The notes: generated by a model not told the origin, from the sequence alone. Shown: positions 42,826 through 53,989, counted from the first letter of the stretch. The stretch: 64,000 bases of DNA from Arctopsyche grandis (GCF_051622035.1 NC_135356.1:29426290-29490289); one strand, 5' to 3'. Made by a program: numbers and translations.

Positions 42826-43306
42826 TGGGCGTTCTATAAATATGTACAAGGCGCGGACCTTTTTTTAGGATGTTTAAAAGGGGTCTACCTCACGGGACCG
42901 AAAGTGAAAAGGTTGAAAAAGCAAATATCGGCAGGCAAAGATCTTGAAAGATCAAAAAAAGGGTGCATGGTAAACGGTACTATGTATATACATATAATAT
43001 ATATATCAGTGGGATGCGGTGTAATTATCTCTCTTTTTGTCATACAGCCTTGTTTAATGTGTGCGCGCAGGATACGGGAGGAAAAGCCTGTTCCTCTTGT
43101 TCCTGTTGTATCCTGTTCGTGCAAATGAAGTGAGGATGTACGACGGGGAGATAGAGAGTTTTACCGCACGCCACTGATATATTTACTAACCGCTTTTCAT
43201 ATGTATGCATGATAAACGAATATTTTCGACTTTTTCACGGTCACCCGTTTAAAAGTATCTAAAAAAAGACCACGTGCCACGTGCATCGCTGTGTGTTTTC
43301 GCCCCA
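42826..43306. mobile_element. MITE of the GGGCGAAA/GGCACGTG family, invaded by a foldback copy
   Basis: The right end GGCACGTGGTC..(43268-43285), then CACGTGCATCGCTGTGTGTTTTCGCCCC, is the inverted form of the left end of 43670-44027. The left part GGGGCGTTCTGGGCG ... GGACCTTTTTTTAGG .. GTTTAAAA fits its mirror. Boundaries are approximate. The foldback part copy sits within. Confidence 0.5.
42881..43141. mobile_element. Foldback element, rearranged second copy
   Basis: The left arm piece GGGTCTACCTCACGGG .. AAAAAGGGTGCATGGTAAAC GG and the right arm piece GCAGGATACGGGAGGAAAAG .. CAGGAACAAGAGGAACAGGC (inverted) match 26313-26706. The middle has unrelated sequence with TATACATATAATATAT. Confidence 0.75.
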
Positions 43307-43669
43307 TAGTAGAAGTTGTGGAGCAGTATCTTGATGTATCTTTATTTTCCTGCTGAACCTTGCGAAGAAAATGATTACACGCACACAATTCATCGCGCCT
43401 TTAAATCCATTTGCGGGCCCAGATTTTTCTGTTCGCTGAACGGGAGAGAGTTTGATAAATTTCTGGTTATTTATCAACATGTTCGCGACAGCTCCTACAT
43501 ATATGTACCTTGCAGTACAAGATCCGTCATTTTAAAATTGTTCTACTGACGATTGCGTGTCGACTACGTTTACACTTTCGTCCAAGCTACTCGCATCGTG
43601 TCAACTCGGTATAGACATGTTTGTTTCTGAATGCGCCGAAACGAACTCTCGTTTGGTCGCGGCGTCACG

Positions 43670-44027
43670 CAGCATACTAACTTCGGGCGAAATGACACAG
43701 CGGTGCATGTGGCACGTGGGTTTTTTTTTTAGATAGTTTTAAACATTTAGAAAAAATATAACGTTCATGGCACACATGCATGATATGCGTCGTCTCAAAA
43801 CGACACTTTCGACCGATTTCGTTGAAATTGTATGGTAGTATTTATCCCTGCTTGACAGTGATCTATACCAAAACGATATCCCATATTTGGGATACACCGT
43901 CATCGATCACTGTCAAGCAAGGATACAATTTTACCGAAAATGGTCCAAAGGGTCGTTTTGGTATAGATCACTGTGCAAAAAAAAAAAACTCATGTGCCAC
44001 ATGCACCGCTGTGTGATTTCGCCCTTA
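43670..44027. mobile_element. MITE/foldback of the GGGCGAAA family
   Basis: Left GGGCGAAATGACACAGCGGT GCATGTGGCAC and right GTGCCACATGCACCGCTGTG TGATTTCGCCC form inverted repeats of about 31 bp, bordered inside by T10 and A12 runs. The interior again pairs: TGACAGTGATCTATACCAAA ACG against CGTTTTGGTATAGATCACTG TG. Non-coding, about 350 bp. Confidence 0.8.
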
Positions 44028-44056
44028 AATATACACTCGACCCAAGTGTGCCAGTC

Positions 44057-44100
44057 AAAAAGGGTCAGTTTGAAATGAAAAGGGGTAAATTTAGAATACA
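44057..44100 (+). repeat. 21-bp minisatellite, two units
   Basis: AAAGGGTCAGTTTGAAATGA AAAGGGGTAAATTTAGAA: the same unit as at 4422-4555 and 53196-53450. Confidence 0.65.
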
Positions 44101-44118
44101 AAAACCTGTATCTTTTAA

Positions 44119-45627
44119 CCCATTTGAACCCAGAGCTCGCGTGAAAACACATGTCCCATGTGCCCAGGACTATTTTTTCGTTTATTTTCCAAAATCTTTG
44201 AGTTATTTCATGGGAAATATTTTTTATAGGATAGGGATGGATAATTAATTGATTTTTCAACATTTTTAATTTTTTTCAAGGTGGTGTCGTGAACGACCTT
44301 TGGGGCTAATGAAACATGTTTTTTAAAATAAAACAAAAATCACAATGGAGTCACATAATCAGTTATAATACTTTCTCACTGGTTATTTGTAATTTTATTG
44401 TTAAGAAATTTATAAAATTAATTTTAAAAATAACAAACACGCATCTCTTCGATAAAATGATATTTTCAAATCGCATAACATAACACACGTAGGTACATAT
44501 ATTGTGACATATACACATCGTCAACAAAAAAAAGGGTGCACCCTTTTAAAAGAAGAAATGTCATAAACGAGATTTTGGGTTCAAAAGTCGTAAAAACAAA
44601 ATACAAGAAGACAAAATAATTAATTATTATGATACGGTACAAAACATTTGTCATGCAATGGAATTTCACAGTTATCACAAGCGGAAAACGTTTTATTTTT
44701 ACAGTGTCCACAATTTCTCCTTTTCTGTTTGACCAATATCAAATGTCTTCCAACTTCCTTTTGATTTTGATTAACTTTGCCGGGTCTGAATGGGACCAAT
44801 TGTTTTCGTTTTTGACCATAACACTTGCACAACGTCTCTGTTACCTGTCTGATAAATCCTAATTTATCAAATTTACAACCAAAACTTTTGCTTAGAATCC
44901 AAGCGTTATTCACAGCTACATCGATGTTCCAAAACAGAATAGGCATGTACCATTTTTTCCCTCTAATACTTATGTTATAGTTAGAAATATGGTTATCCAT
45001 TTGATCAACCCCACCCATATATTTATTATACATATTTATACAAATGGTTGATTGATTTCCACCCTACTTTTTTCTTTAACCGAATATCAGTTTCCAGGGG
45101 TGGTAATATGTATGTATGTGGAATCCGGAAGTTGAGACTCGTCCCAATTATCAATTTCTTCCCGTATCTCTGCAGTAGTAAAATTGCATTCTCTGGAAAA
45201 AAATATGTGTCATTATCCCAAGGAGTCATATACGACTCCGTCGACTTTTGATTTTTTTTTTCAGGAATATGAGATATATAAACGCAATTTCTCTTATGCA
45301 TATTATACAATAAGTCCTACTGTATTAGAAACATAAAGATAAATAAAAAATATGTAAAAATAAAAAACTTACGTATGTTTTCTCTTCGACATATCTGCAA
45401 GTCGAAAAGCGCTCGATGTTATTCCCTCAAAACTCCAAAAGGAACTGATTTAATTTCGTGTGACTTTCTTAAAATTCATCACCAACATCTAACCAAGCGT
45501 AACGAAAGGTTTTACGGCCGGCCTGAGTGATCCCTTTATTTTACGACGCAAAATTGTAAAATGCCGTGAATGACCGCGCTGGCATACATCGAGTAAGTTC
45601 ATAACTGACCGCGTGGGTTCAAATGGG
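44119..45627 (-). mobile_element. piggyBac-superfamily transposon, internally deleted and frameshifted
   Basis: Ends CCCATTTGAACCCA and TGGGTTCAAATGGG (14-bp perfect inverted repeats) are flanked by TTAA at 44115-44118 and 45628-45631. The - strand encodes the C-terminal half of a DDE_Tnp_1_7 transposase: 45310-45026 includes MTPWDNDTYFFPE and GKKLIIGTSLNFRIP. After a frameshift near 45033, the hallmark YNKYMGGVDQMDN (with a catalytic Asp) and a Cys-rich C-terminal zinc domain (CGHCKNKTFSACDNCEIPLH) follow to 44620. The N-terminal half is missing. It is most like the PGBD3/4-type lineage. Dead, but the ends are mobilisable in trans (inference). Confidence 0.93.
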
Positions 45628-45639
45628 TTAAACAAGAGC

Positions 45640-46440
45640 AAACCGACAAAAATTATCAAACTTAGTAAAGATTGATTGGTTTCAGCTCCGGTAAAAAATT
45701 TTTGATTTTTATGAAAAATTTAGAAGATTTATTGTTGTTCAGCGTTATTAGAGCTGTATAATGAAGTTGTTTCGAGGATAGTAAATGAAGTGAACATTCC
45801 CCCCTTCAGCACTCAAGATTATGCTACTGTTGTATTTAAAGAAAATCTGAACCTTCGCGTATGTTGTGTAATGTTATTGGTTTGGCATGAGTATATCTAA
45901 CATTCTACAATGGAATTATTTACTAAACTGTTTTTATCTCACAAAGGCGTATTATTATTACGATTTGCAATGGTAACATATTTTTTTTCATCTATAAATG
46001 TATTGAATACATAAACATGTTTACAAATCCACAGTAAAGCATTATCAATACAGTAACAATACAATAAAATATATCTTGTTGAGGTGAAAACACTACACAA
46101 TATGAACTAGTAAATACCTTTTGTAACAATATATGCAGAATCGATCTCAAACAGTGGACAGGTGCAATCTGCGACTATACACGCAACAGATGAGTGTTCT
46201 GTTCCCAGAAGTACTGGCGCGTGGTTTTACACGTGCTTGGCACGAGACTGACTTGTGTCTCTAGCGTGGCTACGATGAAAACTATTTTTTTTTTCTTGGG
46301 AAAATCCACTATCGAGTAGTTTTCCGTTTGGCACAGACTTGGATGAAAAAAAAACTAACAAAAACAACGTTGTTTTGGTCTACTAAGAATGAGCACTCGA
46401 CACTCACGTGAGAGTCAATGACACTCGGTGGTAAACAAAA
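45640..46440. other. Intergenic sequence, no gene seen
   Basis: No supported feature. Confidence 0.45.
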
Positions 46441-46622
46441 CGGTTCGGTGACTATTCCGCAAAAAGCGATCTCGCGCAAGTCACTTAAATCTGGAACATC
46501 TGGAACCCAAAAATTACTTCGAAATATACAAGCGAAATATTGTACCAACGATAACTAGAGTGCTAGATGTTTTTTAGTGACTTGTGCGAGATCGCTTTTT
46601 GCTGAATAATCCGTTTACCAAA
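46441..46622. mobile_element. CTCGAG palindromic MITE, subfamily II, centre eroded
   Basis: GGTTCGGTGACTATTCCGCA AAAAGCGATCTCGCGCAAGT CAC is mirrored by GTGACTTGTGCGAGATCGCT TTTTGCTGAATAATCCGTTT ACC. The centre reads AACTAGAGTGCTAGATGTT in place of AACTCGAGTGCCAGATGTT. Confidence 0.78.
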
Positions 46623-46802
46623 CAAAACGGTGGTATGCATTCGCGAGGATACAAAAACAAACATCTGAATACCTGAGCCCGATCAATACGACTAAGAACG
46701 AGCTGCAGCGCAATATGTATAAATGACTTTTCACGGTTGTTTTGGTCAGATAAAATTTTCTGACTAATAAATAGGAAACGCCGTTAGAAAGTCATAACTA
46801 GT

Positions 46803-46968
46803 GGCCGGATCCACAACGCGCCGTTTATTGTTCAAATGTTATAAATGCTATTGTTCCATTGTTGTAAAAGGTTCGCCCAACCTTTTTTGTGTACTCTAGA
46901 TTTGTAAATAGAGCCAAACCGCCCCGATTCCTGGAAAAAGCACGGTCTCTATCCGTAGACTAGTCATA
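46803..46968. mobile_element. Palindromic MITE, TTCGGCAAACC family, diverged
   Basis: GGCCGGATCCACAACGCGCC GTTTATTGTTCAAATG, GCTATTGTTCCATTGTTGTA AAAGGTTCGCCC. AGTCATAACTAG words flank it (46794, 46969). Confidence 0.65.
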
Positions 46969-46976
46969 ACTAGTCA

Positions 46977-47045
46977 CCGGACCCAGAAGGTGCCGCATAT
47001 TGTTCAAAGGTTGTAAATGCATTGTTAAAGGTTTGCCGAACCTCT
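46977..47045. mobile_element. Palindromic MITE, TTCGGCAAACC family, half copy
   Basis: TCACCGGACCCAGAAGGTGC CGCATATTGTTCAAAGGTTG TAAATGCATTG matches the left half of 35849-35975. It stops at TTGCCGAACC, where CTAGTCATAAC follows. Confidence 0.72.
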
Positions 47046-47048
47046 AGT

Positions 47049-47206
47049 CATAACCAAAGATCGGCGTTGGGACGATGCTTTTTGCACAAAAAAATGGTTC
47101 AGTATTTTCAATTACTATTGGCAACCATGCTTAGTAATCTAATGGAGCGGTCTATTATTATTTGACAAGCAACCAGCCAAAGCCGAAGACTAGTCATAAC
47201 AAAGTT
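47049..47206. mobile_element. MITE of the AGTCATAAC-flanked family
   Basis: TAGTCATAAC occurs at both sides (47048 and 47196 regions), a possible target duplication. The inside begins CAAAGATCGGCGTTGG and ends AACCAGCCAAAGCCGAAGAC, shared with 49310-49490. Confidence 0.6.
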
Positions 47207-47209
47207 TTT

Positions 47210-47943
47210 CGACCAAAAGGAATCCAGATTTATGGTTTGTAACAAAATCAACTCTTCTCAATTCACTAGCTGATTGCGGCTCGCATATTTTGTAAGTGTG
47301 TTGTGTCAAATTAGCACTATAAACTTGAGTTATATCCAGTCCATTAAATAGAACGAATATTATGGTTAACCCTTTGAATGCTGAACAACGCCGATCGGCG
47401 TTTTGCCAGAAGTCCATGGGCCTGAAAAACACCGATGGGTGTTGTATTTTGAGCATGTAAACAAACAAGAATACTACCCGCTAAGCCTTTCCAGGTAGCA
47501 TTGAGCATGGGTCGTGTAATCCGTGTCAATGTTTATAAAGACTTATTTTGTTTATTTTTTATTATTGCAAGATATATTAGAAAGTCTAAATACACCTTTA
47601 CAAAATTCGAAATCCTCGGCGGCAGTCTTTTAGTTTAGATTTAGGATTACCTACAATTTTTATACCTGCTTTCTATTGGATTTATAAATAATTCTAGTTG
47701 GAAATGTTGGCGAAATTTTCAGCGTTGCGGGCTTTCAACAGAAAAGACGTCAGCACTCTAAGCCCGGGCCACACTGGGCAACTTTGTCGGCCGACTTGTT
47801 GCGCGACCAGAAAAAATGTATGGAAATGTGAGCGACAAACAAGTTGACGGGTGTGGCATGTCCCATCTACCTGCTTGCATTGGTCTGGTCGTCCTCAACC
47901 AAGTCGCTCGCAAGTCGCACGGTGCGGCCCGGCCCTAAGGGTT
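47210..47943 (+). mobile_element. piggyBac-like MITE region with an inserted Harbinger-like MITE
   Basis: At 47367-47370, TTAA is followed by CCCTTTGAATGCTGA. At the right, TCAGCACTCTAA ... GGG is followed by TTAA near 47940; without the insert the ends are inverted with two mismatches. The insert 47763-47937 (CCCGGGCCACACTGGGCAAC ... GTGCGGCCCGGCCC) is itself palindromic and flanked by TAA on both sides, as in PIF/Harbinger insertions. The 47220-47366 part, shared with 9690-9830, lies outside the TTAA ends. Confidence 0.72.
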
Positions 47944-47949
47944 AATGAT

Positions 47950-49085
47950 GGGTTGGTTTTTAGACTATAGCATTTTTTTATAATAAGGAACAAAAAATAA
48001 AGGAAAACGAAAGTCAAAAACTACATATGTAAGTTTTACTTTCGGAAAAAAAAATGTTTCGTTTATTTAACGACACAAAACAATAGAATTATATGGGCAC
48101 AGTAGGGGGTAATTGAAGCGAGACATAGAATTAAACAGCGGGGGATGATTAAGGCAATCTACTTTAGGGCGTTATGGCTAAAGGGCGGCTACTCATCGAT
48201 GCATTGGTAACAATAATGAGAATTTTATAGGATACACTGTGAAAAAGATAGATTTATAGGCGTTTAAACAATTAACATCTGACAAGACGAGTGGGTGGCG
48301 GAAAGTCAAAGATATAAGCCTACAAGCTACCAAACGTCAACATCAAAATTTATAAATCCCGCGCTTATAGATAAATAAATCACAATACGACTAAATATAA
48401 TATTACACTATCTACTAGATAAAAATCGTTTAAGTGTAGTACATTCGATTGCCAATAAATCAATATTTGTCAAATGTTATTGAGCAATTATTAATTAATT
48501 GGAAGATACTCATGTGTAATAGAAAAGATACGCATTCCTAATCAAAAATCAAAGTTTGATCAACAGACAGCAAATATAAAAATTTGTTCTATTGCTAGGT
48601 AACAGTCGCACGTTCAATAACAATAATAACAAAGCACATTTTCAGTTATCTAAAATAAAAAGATGTTTTTCATATCTGACTAACAGTAAACTCAGCATAG
48701 TAACTCAGCTGTGACCCACATAGCGTTTCAAAAATAATGATCGATAAAAATAATACATATACATTTTAGATTAGTACAGCGCAATATGGAGAAACTTTCA
48801 TGTTTAATATTATTATATTTTTTATTTCTTATTGCTGTACAATTTTCATACTTATAATACAGTAAACACTCGATCATTCCAATGCGGATTGTCTATGTAT
48901 GCGTGAATTCAGTTTTTTTTGTTTTATTCAAAGCATGTTGACATCGAGCGAATAACCAATTCTTAATTTAAACCAAGGTTGAGGATTTATTTCTCCAATG
49001 AAAAAACGTTATTGTACTGATGTTGGGCACATACATATATGGAGTAATTCAATTATATGTACATTCAGAAATTCCGGTGTAAGCG
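47950..49085. other. Intergenic sequence, no gene seen
   Basis: AT-rich. I recognised no feature. Confidence 0.5.
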
Positions 49086-49089
49086 AGTC

Positions 49090-49257
49090 TTTATAAGACA
49101 AAGACAAAGCAATTGCACGGATTACACGACCCATATTCAATGCTAGCTGGAAAGGTTTCGCGGGTAGTATTCTTGTTTAATTGGTACATGCTCAATATAC
49201 AGCGCCTATCGGCGCTTTTCAGGCCCATGGAATTGATCAGCATTCAAAGGGTTAAGA
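49090..49257 (-). mobile_element. piggyBac-like MITE fragment
   Basis: The - strand reads TTAACCCTTTGAATGCTGAT, then ATGGGCCTGAAAAGCGCCGA, CAAGAATACTACCCGCGAAA CCTTTCC and GGGTCGTGTAATCCGTG, matching 47367-47530. It is truncated at its far end. Confidence 0.7.
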
Positions 49258-49309
49258 AAACTTCGAGAACTGGTATAAATGGAGAAAAAAGTATTGATTT
49301 AATTAATGA

Positions 49310-49490
49310 TAACCAAAGATCGGTGTTCGATCGATGGTTTTCGCACAAAAAATGATTCACTTTGGTCAACCATGTGTCAATTGCTCTTGTAAACCATGCT
49401 TTTTTGCTCTCTTGCTTTGAACACTGATGAAGCGGTCTATTGTTATTTGAAAAGCAACCAGCCAATGCCGAAGACTAATCATACCAATCA
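49310..49490. mobile_element. MITE of the AGTCATAAC family, second copy
   Basis: ACCAAAGATCGGTGTTCGAT starts the copy and AAGCAACCAGCCAATGCCGA AGACTAATCATA ends it. The middle has TTTGAACACTGATGAAGCGG TCTATTGTTATTTG. A decayed relative seems to lie at 50060-50190. Confidence 0.6.
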
Positions 49491-49524
49491 CTTTTATTGA
49501 AATTTATTAGATTGTATAGTAGGA

Positions 49525-50045
49525 AATAAATAGACTGGAGTGTATTTGGGCGAAGCAATGCCAAAAATCTTTCTTTTTGCCTGTAGAAAAAGATCGATCG
49601 ATGTGTTTTGCCATTGATAAGGTATGGATATGAAACTTGGGCATTGCTTTGTCTACCTTTATAAAGAACGCAAAAATGTTACAAATAAGGATGGGACGCT
49701 GTATGCTCGGCGTAACGAAGATATATATGTATGTGCATAGGAAACGGGATACGTGGGTGAGAAGTATGACATACATAAGCAGTGGATATAGTGGATAGAG
49801 AGAATATATTGAAAAGTCAATGGGCGGGTAATGTAGCTAGAAGAATTGAAGAAAGGTAGACAAGGGAAGTGCTGGAATGGCACCCGAGAGAATGCAAAAG
49901 GTTAAAAGGAAGACCGCAGGGAAGATGGGTGGACGAAATTAGAAAAATGTTTGAGGTGAGATGGATGAGAATTGCGCCAAACCGAGACGAATGGAAGAGT
50001 GTTGAAGAGGCCTTGGATGGCCAATGCCTGTAAATGATGTTGATA
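49525..50045 (+). mobile_element. Degenerate RTE LINE fragment
   Basis: GACTGGAGTGTATTTGGGCG AAG, GGTATGGATATGAAACTTGG, GACGCTGTATGCTCGGCGTA ACGA, GAATGGCACCCGAGAGAATG CAAAAGG and GTAAATGATGTTGATATAAG parallel 28340-28860. Many indels. Confidence 0.82.
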
Positions 50046-50582
50046 TAAGTTATATTGTATAACTAAATATAGGCGTTCGATGGATGCTTTTCTACTAATA
50101 ATAGATCGCTCCATTAGTGTTCAAAGCAAGACAGAAGTAATTGACAATAGTGAACTATTTATTGTGCGAAAAGCATCTTTGGATATAGCAGTATAATAGC
50201 TTTTAGGAAAATTTGCATTCAAGAAGGAATATCGTAGAAGAAACATTACAGATTTCTATAAAAAATAATACATATTGAGGTCAATTTATATCTATACAGC
50301 GAATTTTCGCAGACGCACGACGTGGAAATATCGATAGTACATTTTCTATAAGCCCATTCACAAATAACTTGTTTGAATGCACCTATAGAAAATGCTCTAG
50401 TGTCCACCATTCCCATCACAAACACAGAAAATCGAAAGCTTACTGGATATATGTATGTATGTATTTCATAAATAACCAATAGTTTTCCAATAAAAATATA
50501 AAACACTAGCTGAAATGCGGCAATAACGCATTTCCAATTTCCGTTTCTCGATGTGTTTGTACAAACAAGTAAATGTTTCAGT

Positions 50583-50632
50583 TTCAAATTAATACTTAAT
50601 AATCAAATTGAATTATTAAGTATTAATTTGAA
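50583..50632. repeat. Perfect 21-bp inverted repeat with an 8-nt loop
   Basis: TTCAAATTAATACTTAATAA T and its exact inverse are separated by CAAATTGA. Very AT-rich; it could form a cruciform. Confidence 0.85.
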
Positions 50633-50649
50633 TTTGTAGGAAAAACGCA

Positions 50650-50930
50650 GACGGCGAACACATTTGAAATTATTCAATTGTTTGTTTATTTTACACTAAC
50701 AACGCAGATGGTGACGCGAACAAATTTGAAATTATAGCGTTGCAATGCCACTCGTTCCTGTTTTCCTATTTCCATTCCCGTTTTGGGGCGATTTCTTTTA
50801 CAGAAACCATCGCGGGCATACACACAATAGCTTATGTGAGTTTGATGGCAATCGGTTGAATGGTATAGGAACGCATACGTGACAGATAGACAGACAGACA
50901 AACATTGATTTTTATATATACATATGTATA
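50650..50930. repeat. Dispersed repeat with (GACA)n tail, copy 2
   Basis: GCGTTGCAATGCCACTCGTT, CAGAAACCATCGCGGGCATA CACACAATAGCTTATG, GCAATCGGTTGAATGGTATA GGAACG and GACAGACAGACAAACATTG match 15790-15970. Confidence 0.65.
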
Positions 50931-51529
50931 TATAGATTTACTTTAATTACTTTAATGTGAAATTTTCATTAATTAAAATTTTTAAATTATGTGGCAAAAA
51001 TGATTATTTTCTAAGCATTATTTTAAACATTAACACTTGTACATACATATAATTAAAAACACGACTGCTAGGTTTTAAGTTAAGTACATAGTTAGTTTGC
51101 TAATTTAAAAATAGCATGTGTGTATTTATAATTGATGCAGTAAATAGACATTGTGAAGCATGGAATGTAATTGAAAATAAGTGTCGGCTACGGAGAGTAA
51201 ATATAGATATTGTATATATTCGTATGCTTTCGATATTATTAAAAATATTAATAGTATTATATTACTAGTGTTGTACCCGTTGAAATATCATCGCATGGCT
51301 TATGGCATATTAAGCTATTAATTAAAAATTAAAAGAAATGTGTCGGTCCTGCGTTCGATCCGCATGCGGTCGTATTTTTTTCCAATACCTTTTAAATATA
51401 TTTAAGTCAATATTTATATTTAATTGTTTAGTAACTGTGTAAGATAGTGTTACAATAACTAAAAAAAAAACTAGCATAATTTTTATAATCGGTATATAAT
51501 TCGTAATTGGATTATCATAATCGGTAATT

Positions 51530-51727
51530 GGATTATTAGTCACATTGCGATCACCCAAAAGACAATTTTTGCCATAAAAATCGCGAATAAGGAATATTTT
51601 GCACTTGAGCTCTCGTTAGTACAATAGTTATCGTTAGTATGATGGACTTTTCAGCTTTCATATGTTCCCTTATACAGATTTTAGTGACTTTTGGGCGAGC
51701 GCTTTGTGACCAATAATCACCGAACCG
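51530..51727. mobile_element. CTCGAG palindromic MITE, subfamily I, full copy
   Basis: Left arm GGTAATTGGATTATTAGTCA CATTGCGATCACCCAAAAG, right arm CTTTTGGGCGAGCGCTTTGT GACCAATAATCACCGAACC; the two are inverted with mismatches. The centre AACTCGAGTGCC is decayed to GCACTTGAGCTCTCG. An insertion TACAATAGTTATCGTTAG duplicates the nearby word GTTAGTA. Confidence 0.78.
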
Positions 51728-52182
51728 TTGTGTCCGACGAAATATCATCGCATGGGTGTTTGCATATTTAGTTATTCAATTAAAAGAAATGGGTCAGACC
51801 TGTGTTCGTTCCGCACGCGATCGAATCTTTTTCAAATACATATAATTGTTTAATATTAAAAAAAAATGGTAAAAACTAGCTACCTACCTACATATAAACA
51901 ATATAAAACACCAATAGAAAAATGAATTAATTAAATAAATTTTCAATAGATGGCGCTAAATGATCGGACTAATTTGCCTAGAGGAAACATTGGTAGCAAA
52001 CAGTTTATATAGAAGTTTTTTGTTAATCCGTTATCTTCGTATTATATTCATACGTTTTGTTGGCAATGTTTAACTGTGTCGTACGTACATACATGGGTCG
52101 AATTGAAACGAATATTATAGTACGGGGAGCGTTATCTTACAGAAATTTAACTGAAAATATATTAAACATATGCAAAATTGTT

Positions 52183-52645
52183 GGTCGATAAGCTTCTGCC
52201 TATCACCGAGAGGCGCTGGGTTCGATCCCATGAGCTGACCTCGATTGAAAAGAATATTTCTGAGTATATCTGTAGTGCTGCTGGTCAGACCTGGATATTT
52301 GTGACTCCAGGTCGATCGTTTCCTATCAGAGTTTGCCAATTTCTCTGATTTCATTGTTGAAACGGTTCCCGATTAAAATTGGCTAAAAACCTTCCTACCT
52401 ACTATGTCACCACTATTTGAGTATGATTAATGTACAATAAAATGTATGTACAATTCATAGATGTCGCGTTAATTTTCGAGTTTTCAGTGTCTCGTAATTC
52501 AGCGACTTATTTATTTATTTATTTATATAACTTGTGTAATAAAAATGCTGCATTGTTTGTAATTGGCCAGGAAGGCGCATTGGGGTTTACCTGTTAGGCC
52601 TTCCTAGTATATATCTATGTAAAAATAAAATAAATAAAATGTGTA
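52183..52645 (+). mobile_element. Long tRNA-derived SINE, nearly full copy
   Basis: B box GGTTCGATCCC, GCTGACCTCGATTGAAAA, GCTGCTGGTCAGACCTGGAT, CTGATTTCATTGTTGAAACG GTTCC, CTACTATGTCACCACTATTT GAGTATG, CATAGATGTCGCGTTAATTT, GGCCAGGAAGGCGCATTGGG and tail AAAATAAAATAAATAAAA. The A-box part is missing or replaced. A (TTTA)n run lies at 52507-52530. Confidence 0.78.
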
Positions 52646-53195
52646 GTCAAAAAATAATAATTATATAAAATCACAAATTTGTTTATTGGTCATTATTTTT
52701 GTATGAATGCATGTACATATGTATGTAATTTCGATATCAATATTTTTCGTTTTGATTAAAATGTCTTATTAAGTGAGCGTTAGTTTAAAATTTATAAATA
52801 TTTTTAATGAGAGATTCATAACTCAATTTAAATTTGAAAATGTAATGCGCCAATGTGATCTATTTATTTAAATTGGCACACATACAGAATAAAATATAAA
52901 AAAGAAAGCAGTATAGTGAGACAAAAAAATAATAAATACAAATAAAAATATAATTTTCCATGTACAGTGAGCACGTGGTAATGAATCATTACTAATGATT
53001 ATTGATTCACCAAATTCCAAGGGAAAAATGCTAAAATTTTAGCATATTTTCATTTCAATACATGTATAGATTAATAATAATTATAAAGATCTACGCATTA
53101 ATTACGTTGAAACATAATATATCGAATATATTCAATTTTAAATAACTGTATTCAAATTGCAAAGTATGTACCTCTGCCTTGTTATACCGGTTTTT

Positions 53196-53450
53196 CGTTT
53201 CAAATCGACCTTTTTTCATTCAAAATTGACCCTTTTTCATTTCGAATTGACAATTTGAAATAAAAAACGGGTCAATTTTGAATGAAAAAGGGACAATTTG
53301 ATGTGAAAAGGGGACAATTTTAAATGAAAAAGGGTCAATTTTAAATGAAAAAGGGACAATTTTAAATGAAAAAGGGTCAATTTTAAATGAAAAAGGGTCA
53401 ATTTTAAGTGAAAAAGGGTCAATTTTAAATGAAAAAGGGTCAATTTGGAA
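53196..53450. repeat. 21-bp minisatellite array, inverted at its left end
   Basis: About two units read in reverse (CCTTTTTTCATTCAAAATTG), then about nine forward units of GGGTCAATTTTAAATGAAAAA with small changes (GGGACA). The period of 21 keeps frames open; on the - strand it would encode a heptapeptide repeat, FKIDPFS, which I regard as accidental. The same unit is at 4422-4555 and 44057-44100. Confidence 0.9.
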
Positions 53451-53989
53451 TGAATACACGTCTATGCGTTTGGAATCTTTACACGTATATGATTGTATGT
53501 ATTATACACATGTAGATATAGTATGTTGAAAGAATAATTGTAATCAATATGTATGTGTACAAAAAAAAAAAGGAATTCTGCTAAGCATATACAAAGAACA
53601 TTGATTAAATATTTATACCCTGTGTTTTTGTTTTGATTGTGAAGATTTACAGCGCATTAGCTGTTTTTTTTTTATTTTTACAAAAACGAAAAATAATAAA
53701 CGAGTTCCTTACCGCTTTGGCAGTGTCGTTGAAAGCTTCAGTATTCGGAGCAGTAATGATTTTCAGGATTTCAATTATGTATGTACATATATTCAATCAG
53801 CATACGAGTGTATAACCAGCTGCCGTGGGCGTCCAAACGCGACTGACGAACTCGTTTGACAGCAAATGGTTTTGACAGGCGAATAATAATTGTCCAGTAT
53901 TGACATATACTCATATGTATGTAAGTGGATAGATAAAATTCAGGTAATCAATGGAGAAACTGTGTAAGACAGTGTTACAATAATATATA

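Noticed and set aside
53196..53450. CRISPR-like array
   Set aside because: Units are contiguous 21-mers without unique spacers, in a eukaryotic genome with no cas genes.
53220..53459. 79-codon ORF with a heptapeptide repeat, FKIDPFS
   Set aside because: A 21-bp tandem repeat keeps frames open automatically; there is no start context, no splice support, and the same unit is dispersed elsewhere.
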